From: DASQZJ01 sp035638775
GTDB taxonomy: Bacteria > Pseudomonadota > Gammaproteobacteria > UBA5335 > SLRW01
Assembly (NCBI GenBank): GCA_035638775.1
Contig: DASQZJ010000007.1
Location: 1-10,448, forward strand
Length of the DNA: 10,448 bases
Direction: 5' to 3'
The translations under genes were made by a program, and so were the position numbers. The notes beneath the pieces are model-generated. The model ran no database searches and had not been told where the DNA came from. It was given only the letters and a program-made list of their open reading frames with translations. This document shows, in pieces, positions 4,969 through 10,448 of this stretch. The stretch's first letter is position 1. Each line of letters opens with the position of its first letter.

Positions 4969-6141
4969 TCAGCCCAGGAAACGCCGCCGCATCCTCAGGT
5001 ACCGCTCTTCCATGGACTGCTCGCCGCCGGCGCGCCGCGCGGCCAGGGCCTTCTGCGTGGCCCGCGATACCGCCAGCGAGCGCGGGGTCACGCCGGCCTG
5101 GCGGGACTCCTCCAGGATCTCCCGCGTCAGCGGCGCGATCACCTGATCCAGCGAATGGAACACGTCGTCCACGCTGCCGCCGAGCTGGTCCAGCACCGCG
5201 ACCACCACGCCGCCGGCGTTGGAGATGAAGTCCGGCACCACCAGCACGCCGTTGTCGGCGAGGACCTGTTCCGCGGCGTCGGTGATGGGGATGTTGGCGA
5301 TGCTCGAGATGACGCGGGCCTGGACGCCGGCGACGTTGTGCTCGTCGATGACGTATGGGCGTGCCCCCGGGATCAGCACGTCCACCGGCAGGCCGTACAG
5401 GGCCTCCCGCGGCAGTCGCTCGGCACCCTCGCAGTGGTCCACCAGGTCGTCGCCGTGACGCCGGCGCAGCGCGAGCAGCCGGTCCACGTCCAGGCCGTCC
5501 GGGTCGTAGACCGTGCCGCGGATGGTGGAGACGGCGGCGAGGCGGCCGCCGCGGCCCGCGAGGTAGCGGGCGGCGCCGCTGCCGACCTTGCCGAAGCCCT
5601 CGATCGCCACGCTCGCCGAGGCCAGCTCCAGCCCCGCCAGCTTGCAGGCGGCCGCGGCGGCGACGATCACGCCGTAGCCGGTGGCGTGGTTCTCCAGCGG
5701 CTCGCCGTCGATCTGCTCGCTGGACAGCCCGGTGTAGCCCGAGTTGCGGCCGGCACCCGCGTAGATCCGGTCGACGTCGTCGGCGTCGGTGCCGATGTCG
5801 GCGCCCAGCGTCAGCCCGGAGGCCAGCAGCGGCTGCACGTGACGGCCGAAGGATCGCAGCACGGCCTCGCGCTCCTCGCCGGCGATGGCGGGGTCCGCGC
5901 GGATTCCGGCCTTGGCGCCGCCCACGGGCAGGTCCAGCGTGGCCATTTTGTACGTCATCGCCCGCGCCAGCCCGAAGATCTCGTCGCTGGTGATGTCCGG
6001 CATCATGCGCGTGCCGCCTCCGGTCACGCCCGTCACCATGGTGTCGACCACCACCACGCCCCTCATCCCGGTATCGGGATCGTGCACGTGGAGGATGCTG
6101 GAAGGTCCCAGCTCGTCGCCTGCCTGCAGCCAGTCGGCCAT
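4969..6141 (-). CDS. Glu/Leu/Phe/Val dehydrogenase family amino-acid dehydrogenase
   Basis: A 390-residue NAD(P)-dependent oxidative deaminase. The N-terminal catalytic domain has GGGTRMMP (41-48), YK at 64-65 and PVGGAKAG (72-79), with Lys65 and catalytic Lys77 twelve residues apart, the same spacing as Lys68/Lys80 of leucine dehydrogenase, and Asp115 in GADIG where leucine dehydrogenase has its catalytic Asp115. NHATGYG (151-157) leads into the Rossmann domain, with GFGKVG at 182-187. Family members convert an amino acid to its 2-oxo acid plus ammonia. Substrate preference (Leu, Val, Phe, Glu) cannot be fixed from these motifs, though the spacing is closer to Leu/Phe enzymes than to hexameric glutamate dehydrogenase. 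AGGGGA lies about eight bases before the ATG. It lies 83 bases downstream of the hydrolase gene on the same strand, so co-transcription is possible. Confidence 0.9.
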   Translation of the reverse strand: MADWLQAGDELGPSSILHVHDPDTGMRGVVVVDTMVTGVTGGGTRMMPDITSDEIFGLARAMTYKMATLDLPVGGAKAGIRADPAIAGEEREAVLRSFGRHVQPLLASGLTLGADIGTDADDVDRIYAGAGRNSGYTGLSSEQIDGEPLENHATGYGVIVAAAAACKLAGLELASASVAIEGFGKVGSGAARYLAGRGGRLAAVSTIRGTVYDPDGLDVDRLLALRRRHGDDLVDHCEGAERLPREALYGLPVDVLIPGARPYVIDEHNVAGVQARVISSIANIPITDAAEQVLADNGVLVVPDFISNAGGVVVAVLDQLGGSVDDVFHSLDQVIAPLTREILEESRQAGVTPRSLAVSRATQKALAARRAGGEQSMEERYLRMRRRFLG

Positions 6142-6224
6142 CTCGTCGGTCCCCTGTCGGTTTCGGTCATCGTAGGCGGGGCGGCAGGCCGCGTCACACC
6201 CCGTCCGGGTGTGTCGCGAACCGT

Positions 6225-7034
6225 TCAGGAGGGCATCAGCGCCTCGCGGAAGAACGCCACGGCCCGTCGGTGCATTGCCTCCATGGCCCGGCGATCCCCG
6301 CGGATGATCACGCGCCCGCCCTGGCCCTGGTTGCCGAAGGGGTCGTCCACCTCGACGTCGGCGCCCGGGATGTCGAACCCGTGATGCGCCTCCGGCACCA
6401 CCTCCAGCTCGATCCTCTGCCGGTCTTCCGGCGCCAGCGTGTCGAGCAGCTTGCGCGAGACCTGCGGGTCGTTGTCGTACTGGTCCAGCTCGGCCGTGAC
6501 CAGCAGGATGCGGGTCGCGACCAGGCCGTCGAGCTCGAAGCCGGGAACGCGGTTGAAGATCCAGGTGGCGGGATAGAAGGGCATGATCGCGGGGAACGCA
6601 GCGTCCGGCAGGAAGACGTCATTGTAGCGATGCATCGCGGCGAGCATCGCCGCGACCCCGCCGAACGAGAAGCCCATGACGCCGATCCGGGCCGGATCGA
6701 CCCGCGGATGCCGCGCCAGGAACGCCCGTACCCCGTACAGGTCGGGGAGGGTCTCGGCGGCGGTCTTCGGCCGGCCCGCGGCGCCCCCGGCGAGCCCCCG
6801 CGCGGACCACTGGTCCGGTTCCAGGGTCACGAAGCCGGCGGCGTTCAGTGCGGTCGCGTAGCCCCCCTCCCGCGCAGAGGGCCCGGCGGACCCGTGCAGC
6901 AGGATCACCGCCGGCAGGCGCTGCCCCTGCGCGGGCACGCGCATCCGCGCCGCGATGGTGAGCGGGGCATCGTGCAGGGACGCGAAGGCGACGTAGCCAA
7001 GGCTCGCCGGCAGCCGCATTTCGGGCGTGGTCAT
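6225..7034 (-). CDS. Dienelactone hydrolase-like alpha/beta hydrolase
   Basis: A 269-residue alpha/beta-hydrolase. The nucleophile elbow GFSFGG gives Ser123, LLHGSAG (45-51) forms the oxyanion-hole region, the acid is probably Asp184 in AELDQYDN, and AHHGF (216-220) provides His218. The short helical lid, and the middle segment ending with an acid-His pair before a helical tail, resemble the dienelactone hydrolase family, which cleaves lactones and esters; the true substrate is unknown. The frame is open to a TTG at 7091, but the ATG at 7034 with GGGAG about ten bases upstream gives a more usual length, and the added 19 residues are not family-like. Together with the dehydrogenase 83 bases downstream, it may form a two-gene unit. 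Nothing suggests a signal peptide. Confidence 0.85.
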   Translation of the reverse strand: MTTPEMRLPASLGYVAFASLHDAPLTIAARMRVPAQGQRLPAVILLHGSAGPSAREGGYATALNAAGFVTLEPDQWSARGLAGGAAGRPKTAAETLPDLYGVRAFLARHPRVDPARIGVMGFSFGGVAAMLAAMHRYNDVFLPDAAFPAIMPFYPATWIFNRVPGFELDGLVATRILLVTAELDQYDNDPQVSRKLLDTLAPEDRQRIELEVVPEAHHGFDIPGADVEVDDPFGNQGQGGRVIIRGDRRAMEAMHRRAVAFFREALMPS

Positions 7035-7251
7035 GGCTCGGGTGCTCCCGCCGAACTGGAGGATCGGATCGTCCGGGCACCATACCGCCAATCGGCCGGC
7101 CGGCGGGAGGCCCGCCCGGCACGCCGGGCCCGGTCGTCGGGCAAGCGGGCCGGCATGAGCGCGCTTCCGTCGCCATTGACCTGTGTCACGACCCGCGGAG
7201 GTCCGTCGTTCCAGGATGGCTGGCGAGGCAAACCGAAGGGGATTGGACGTG

Positions 7252-7440
7252 ATGAACAGACTCGTCGCCTTGGTGAGATCCGCTGTCTGGAACCTCGCCG
7301 TACGCGGACATCAGTCGCCCGGCGCGGGGGGCGATGCGTCCGGCACCGTGCAGTGCCCGGCCCGCATCTTCTGCCTGGGGTGTGACGGCAACATCAATTG
7401 CGCACTGGCGCGGAGCGTGGTCCGCCGCGACGGCCCGTGA
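7252..7440 (+). CDS. Possible four-cysteine microprotein
   Basis: A 62-residue frame starting at the ATG at 7252, or one codon earlier at GTG 7249. AAGGGGA lies about nine bases upstream, a good ribosome site. The N-terminus is weakly hydrophobic (MNRLVALVRSAVWNLAV). Cys35, Cys41, Cys44 and Cys50 form a symmetrical C-x5-C-x2-C-x5-C pattern in CPARIFCLGCDGNINC, followed by a basic tail. This spacing could bind a metal or an Fe-S cluster, but I recognise no family. It is divergent from the hydrolase gene and 140 bases before the VOC gene on the same strand. A chance frame in GC-rich DNA is the main alternative, and a minus-strand open frame of similar length overlaps it. Confidence 0.35.
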   Translation: MNRLVALVRSAVWNLAVRGHQSPGAGGDASGTVQCPARIFCLGCDGNINCALARSVVRRDGP

Positions 7441-7580
7441 CCGTTGTCCGTCGCGCGGGTGACGGAGCCGCCGCTCGCCGGGCCCCGACTTGCCGCCCAT
7501 GGCCAGTTGCCCCATCATGCCGGGGACGGCGCCCTCGCGGGCGACCGCGACGACCGGCAGCAGAGGGAGCCACGATCCGG

Positions 7581-7949
7581 ATGCCACGTCCGTCACTCGA
7601 CCACGTGGGAGTGCTTACCAGCGATCTCCCCGCCTCCGTCCGGTTCTTCGAGGACGTCATCGGCCTCAAGACGGGCGACCGCCCCGACCTCGATTTCGAT
7701 GGCGCCTGGCTCTATGACGACGACCGCGCCGTGATTCACCTGATGGTGCTGGGCGAATTCGATCCCAGCCACACCGGCGCCCTGCACCACGTGGCATTCC
7801 GCGCAGACGGGCTCGCCGATTACCAGGCACTGCTGACCCGCAAGGGTCTGCCCTACCACACCAACCACGTCGCCGGGGTCGGTCTGACGCAGCTGTTCGT
7901 CCGGGAGCCCGGGGGCATCACGATCGAGCTCAACTTCTTCGGGACCTGA
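7581..7949 (+). CDS. VOC/glyoxalase-fold protein
   Basis: A 122-residue protein of the vicinal oxygen chelate superfamily (glyoxalase I, extradiol dioxygenase, fosfomycin resistance). It opens with LDHVGVLTSDLPASVRFFED, the first beta-alpha-beta module, has VIHLMVL around residue 53, LHHVAFRADG at 68-77 and ends IELNFFG. His8, His53 or His70, and Glu116 are placed as the metal ligands of this fold. The single-domain length suggests a dimer with shared active sites. The metal and substrate are not evident. The ATG at 7581 is preceded by GGGAG at about eleven bases, slightly far. It is convergent with the NTF2-like gene. Confidence 0.85.
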   Translation: MPRPSLDHVGVLTSDLPASVRFFEDVIGLKTGDRPDLDFDGAWLYDDDRAVIHLMVLGEFDPSHTGALHHVAFRADGLADYQALLTRKGLPYHTNHVAGVGLTQLFVREPGGITIELNFFGT

Positions 7950-7988
7950 GCGCGGAGCGCCCCGGGGTTTCCCGGCACGAGAGCCCGA

Positions 7989-8015
7989 CGCCCCGATCCA
8001 CCGCCACCCGGGGCG
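7989..8015. terminator. Possible bidirectional terminator between convergent VOC and NTF2-like genes
   Basis: A 7-bp perfect stem (CGCCCCG at 7989-7995 with CGGGGCG at 8009-8015) with a 13-base loop lies in the 99-base gap between the two converging genes. A shorter CCGGG/CCCGG hairpin at 7962-7975 precedes it. There is no clear U-tract on either strand. Confidence 0.35.
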
Positions 8016-8048
8016 AATGCGGCTCCCCGCCGCGCACGGCCCGGGACG

Positions 8049-8447
8049 TCACGGCCTGGCGCGATCGCTCTCGAGCCGTTGCCGCATCAGGCGGTGGACG
8101 AGATCGATCGCCTGCAGCGGCCGGATCATCACCTTGAAGCCGGTGATGCGGCCCCGGTCGTCGCAGTCGATGATGTCCACGCCGTTCACGTAGGTCCCGT
8201 CGAGCTCGGTCTCGAACTCCAGCACCGCCTGCCGGTCTCCCTTCACCTCCCGGACGTAGCGGAACGCGTCGTTGTTCAGTACCGCCATGGCGGCGGCCAG
8301 GTACGCCCGGGTCACGGCCTTGCCGACCTGTGGCGTGTACACGATGGGGGACTGAAAGACGGCCTCGTCGGACAGCAGGTCGTCCAGGCCCGCCGGGCCC
8401 CCCGATTCGGCCAGGACGTACCAGCGCTGCAGGCAGCGGTCGATCAT
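8049..8447 (-). CDS. NTF2/SnoaL-like domain protein
   Basis: A 132-residue protein starting MIDRCLQRWYVLAES. It follows the NTF2-like cone-fold pattern: a first helix, DDLLSDEAVFQSP, a helix with TRAYLAAAMAVL, and then antiparallel strands, including AVLEFETELDGTYVNGVDIIDCDDRGRI split across a turn, ending FKVMIRPLQAIDLVHR. Family members are small enzymes (ketosteroid isomerase, SnoaL cyclase, epoxide hydrolase) or binding proteins, and no catalytic residue is certain here. GGGAG lies eight bases before the ATG at 8447. An ATG at 8504 would add 19 Pro/Ala-rich residues, has no good ribosome site, and overlaps a possible -10 box. It is divergent from the monooxygenase gene, with 150 bases between them. 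Confidence 0.78.
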   Translation of the reverse strand: MIDRCLQRWYVLAESGGPAGLDDLLSDEAVFQSPIVYTPQVGKAVTRAYLAAAMAVLNNDAFRYVREVKGDRQAVLEFETELDGTYVNGVDIIDCDDRGRITGFKVMIRPLQAIDLVHRLMRQRLESDRARP

Positions 8448-8499
8448 CGGCTGGACTCCCGAAGGTTGCGGCGCCAGGGATGGCGCCGGGGTCGCTTTC

Positions 8500-8508
8500 A
8501 CCATAGCA
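8500..8508 (-). promoter_or_regulatory. Possible extended -10 promoter for the NTF2-like gene
   Basis: On the minus strand this reads TGCTATGGT, an extended -10 with TATGGT matching four of six consensus bases. It lies about 50 bases before the ATG at 8447 and covers the alternative upstream ATG at 8504, which favours the shorter protein. The sequence 17 bases further upstream is a poor -35. Confidence 0.3.
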
Positions 8509-8597
8509 CGCCGTCGCCCCCACGTGACTTGACCGTCGGTGCCTGCTGGGAGATGGTCGGGGAAAGGAAAGATCGAGCTGCGCGGGAGGAGAAAATC

Positions 8598-10097
8598 ATG
8601 CAGGAACAGTACTTCGACGTCCTCATCATCGGGGCCGGCCTGTCCGGCATCGGCATGGCCTGTCACCTGTCGACCGAGCTGCCGGAGAAGTCCTACGCCA
8701 TCCTGGAGCGGCGGCAGCGACTCGGCGGGACCTGGGATCTGTTCCGTTATCCCGGGATCCGCTCGGACTCGGACATGTTCACCTTCGGCTACCGCTTCCG
8801 TCCCTGGAACGAGACCAAGGTGCTGGCCGACGGCCCGTCCATCCGGAGCTACATCCGGGAGACCGCACGCGAGTACGGGGTGATGGACCGGATCCGCTTC
8901 GGCTGCCACGTGCAGTCAGCGGACTGGTCCAGCGAGGAGGCGTGCTGGCGCGTGACCGCGACCGATGCCGAAAGCGGCGAGGCCCGCACCTGGCGCTGCC
9001 GCTTCCTGGTGATGGGCACCGGCTACTACAACTACGACGCCGGCTACACGCCGGTGCTGCCCGGAATCGAGCGTTTCCGGGGGCAGGTGATCCATCCGCA
9101 GCACTGGCCGGAGGATCTCGACTACGCGGGCAGGAACGTGCTGGTGGTCGGCAGCGGCGCGACCGCCGTGACCCTGGTGCCCGCGATGGCCGGCACCGCC
9201 GGTCACGTCACCATGCTGCAGCGCTCGCCCTCATACATCTTCTCGGTGCCCCCCGAGGACCGGATCTCCGGCTGGCTCAGCCGGTACCTGCCCGAGCGCT
9301 GGGTCTACGCCTTCGCCCGCCGCCGCAACATCCTCACCTACCGCCTGATCTGGAACCTGTCGAAGCGGTATCCCCACATGATGCGCCGGCTGTTCCTGCG
9401 CGGGGTGCGCAAGCGCCTGGGCAAGGACTTCGACATGACCCACTTCTCGCCGAAGTACAAGCCCTGGGACGAGCGGCTGTGCGCGGTGCCGGGCGGCGAC
9501 CTGTTCAACGCCATCAACGCGGGCGCCGCCTCGGTGGTCACCGACCAGATCGACACCTTCACCGGGACCGGCGTGCGCCTGAAGTCGGGCCGGGAGCTCG
9601 AGGCGGACATCGTCATCACGGCCACCGGCCTGGACCTGCAGCTGTTCGGCGGCATGCGGATCCGGCGGGACGGGGAGACGTTCGACCCCAGCCGGCGGAT
9701 GATGTACAAGGCCGTGCTGGTCGAGGACCTGCCCAACTTCGGCGTGATCTTCGGCTACGTGAACTACCCGTGGACGCTCAAGGCGGACATCGCCTCGCGC
9801 TACCTCTGCCGCCTGCTCGCGCACATGGACCGCCACGGCTACGACGTGGCGGTACCCCGTGACCGCGCCGGCTGCCGGCTGGACTCGCCGTTCCTGGACG
9901 CGCTGACCTCCGGCTACGTGTGGCGCGCCGAGGACCGGCTGATGCGCCAGGGCAGCCGCGAGCCCTGGCGGGTGCTCAACGACTTCAAGCGCGACCGCGA
10001 GGTGCTCCAGTTCGGTCCGATCGAGGACGAGGGGCTGGAGTTCGAGTCGGCCGGGGCCGCCGCGCGCAACAAGCCCGCGGCCGCGGCCGCCGGCTGA
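8598..10097 (+). CDS. EthA-like flavin-dependent Baeyer-Villiger monooxygenase
   Basis: A 499-residue FAD/NADPH monooxygenase that inserts oxygen next to a carbonyl or on a heteroatom. The FAD Rossmann motif GAGLSG is at 12-17 and GGTWDLFRYPGIRSDSD begins at residue 43. The Baeyer-Villiger fingerprint FRGQVIHPQHWP spans 160-171 (Phe160, Gly162, His166, Trp170), and the NADPH motif GSGATA is at 185-190. GSGATAVTLVPA, TMLQRSPSYI, PWDERLC and ATGLDLQLFGG resemble the mycobacterial EthA monooxygenase, as I recall its sequence, and length is close to its 489 residues. GGAGGAG stands about eight bases before the ATG at 8598. A TTGACC box at 8529-8534 may be its -35. The tail from residue 480 is Ala-rich low complexity. 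Substrate unknown; ketone or steroid-like compounds are plausible. Confidence 0.93.
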   Translation: MQEQYFDVLIIGAGLSGIGMACHLSTELPEKSYAILERRQRLGGTWDLFRYPGIRSDSDMFTFGYRFRPWNETKVLADGPSIRSYIRETAREYGVMDRIRFGCHVQSADWSSEEACWRVTATDAESGEARTWRCRFLVMGTGYYNYDAGYTPVLPGIERFRGQVIHPQHWPEDLDYAGRNVLVVGSGATAVTLVPAMAGTAGHVTMLQRSPSYIFSVPPEDRISGWLSRYLPERWVYAFARRRNILTYRLIWNLSKRYPHMMRRLFLRGVRKRLGKDFDMTHFSPKYKPWDERLCAVPGGDLFNAINAGAASVVTDQIDTFTGTGVRLKSGRELEADIVITATGLDLQLFGGMRIRRDGETFDPSRRMMYKAVLVEDLPNFGVIFGYVNYPWTLKADIASRYLCRLLAHMDRHGYDVAVPRDRAGCRLDSPFLDALTSGYVWRAEDRLMRQGSREPWRVLNDFKRDREVLQFGPIEDEGLEFESAGAAARNKPAAAAAG

Positions 10098-10107
10098 GCC
10101 CCGCTCT

Positions 10108-10134
10108 GCCGCCGGTCAGGACCTGTCCGGCGGC
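10108..10134. terminator. Near-perfect palindrome between convergent monooxygenase and BCCT genes
   Basis: GCCGCCGG (10108-10115) pairs with CCGGCGGC (10127-10134); inside, CAGG and CCTG also pair around a central A, leaving only the T/T mismatch at 10116/10126. The palindrome overlaps the BCCT stop codon at 10116-10118, with the monooxygenase stop ten bases to its left. It is well placed as a bidirectional terminator, though it lacks a T-run. Confidence 0.4.
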
Positions 10135-10448
10135 GGTTTGCCGCCGTCGGCCGGGGCGGGCTCCACCCCCGGTGCCTCCGGGGCGGTCGGGTGCGTCTCC
10201 TCCTCGAGCTGCCTGGCCGCCTCGCGCTCGGACTCGCGCAGAAGCAGGTGCTCGATGCGTGTCCGCAGTACCTGGTCCGTTTCCTCCCGCCGCCGGAATT
10301 CCAGCGACAGGTCCCGGTACAGGGACCAGGCCATCAGCACCATCAGCAGCATGAACGGGAATGCGGCGATGATGGATATCGTGCGCAGCGCGTAGAGCCC
10401 TCCGCTGAGCAGTAGTACCGCCGCCATCAGCAGCTGCAGCGCGCCCCA
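10116..10448 (-). CDS. BCCT-family transporter, C-terminal part running off the window
   Basis: The last 110 residues of a betaine/carnitine/choline transporter. The frame is open to the window edge. The visible part is the final two membrane helices, with LQLLMAAVLLLSGGLYALRT and ISIIAAFPFMLLMVLMAWSL joined by the short RTISIIAA link typical of BCCT TM11-12, then YRDLSLE and a charged cytoplasmic tail of about 60 residues rich in Arg, Glu and Pro. BCCT proteins import compatible solutes or quaternary amines, driven by Na or H gradients, and long tails can act as osmosensors in some members (BetP). Which substrate is carried cannot be read from this part. The stop lies in a palindrome shared with the converging monooxygenase gene. 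Confidence 0.8.
   Translation of the reverse strand, partial: WGALQLLMAAVLLLSGGLYALRTISIIAAFPFMLLMVLMAWSLYRDLSLEFRRREETDQVLRTRIEHLLLRESEREAARQLEEETHPTAPEAPGVEPAPADGGKPPPDRS

Noticed and set aside
5155..6384. Long plus-strand open frame opposite the dehydrogenase
   Set aside because: It is antisense to a clear enzyme gene and rich in Val/Asp/His/Gly with no motif, as expected for shadow frames in GC-rich DNA.
6270..7385. Long plus-strand open frame opposite the hydrolase
   Set aside because: Antisense to an alpha/beta hydrolase with an intact triad; composition is typical of a shadow frame.
7186..7596. Minus-strand frame over the cysteine microprotein
   Set aside because: It overlaps the VOC start and microprotein, has no recognisable motif and no clear ribosome site; not strong enough to call.
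8448..8504. Longer start for the NTF2-like protein
   Set aside because: The added residues are Pro/Ala-rich, the ribosome site is weak, and the ATG overlaps a possible -10 box; the ATG at 8447 has GGGAG at eight bases.

Overview
This is a GC-rich window, roughly two thirds G+C by eye, with dense protein-coding content and GTG starts. It looks like a high-GC proteobacterium. A gammaproteobacterium would fit the mix of a BCCT osmolyte-type transporter, a YrhK-type membrane protein and an EthA-like monooxygenase, but that is inference. No rRNA, tRNA or CRISPR array was seen. The character is accessory or chromosomal-edge: an IS21-type insertion sequence end, an ADP-ribosylglycohydrolase/phosphatase cassette, a toxin-antitoxin pair, then scattered metabolic enzymes.

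Layout from left to right. 1-200: the 5' end of an IS21-family transposase gene (minus strand, running off the window) and its terminal repeats. 400-2062 (+): a tight three-gene cassette of ADP-ribosylglycohydrolase, CDKN3-like dual-specificity phosphatase (ATGA overlap) and a small uncharacterised protein. 2133-2582 (-): a stand-alone response-regulator receiver. 2583-2906: no clear gene. 2907-3686 (+): a six-helix YrhK-like membrane protein that appears internally triplicated. 3693-4731 (+): a Phd/YefM-like antitoxin overlapping a zeta-type (COG4185-like) P-loop kinase toxin, with its own extended -10 promoter and a repeat-rich operator. 4732-4968: non-coding or relic DNA. 4969-7034 (-): an amino-acid (Glu/Leu/Phe/Val) dehydrogenase, with a dienelactone-hydrolase-like enzyme upstream of it. 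7252-7440 (+): a possible four-cysteine microprotein. 7581-7949 (+): a VOC/glyoxalase-fold protein. 8049-8447 (-) and 8598-10097 (+): an NTF2/SnoaL-like protein divergent from an EthA-like Baeyer-Villiger monooxygenase. 10116-10448 (-): the C-terminal end of a BCCT transporter.

Working together: the toxin and antitoxin form a clear functional unit, probably autoregulated at the tandem repeats at 3693-3719. The ADP-ribosylglycohydrolase and phosphatase look like a translationally coupled pair of modification removers, with a third unknown partner. The right half looks like small-molecule catabolism (amino-acid deamination, ester or lactone hydrolysis, Baeyer-Villiger oxidation), but a shared pathway is not demonstrated. 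Convergent gene pairs are separated by GC-rich inverted repeats that may act as bidirectional terminators.
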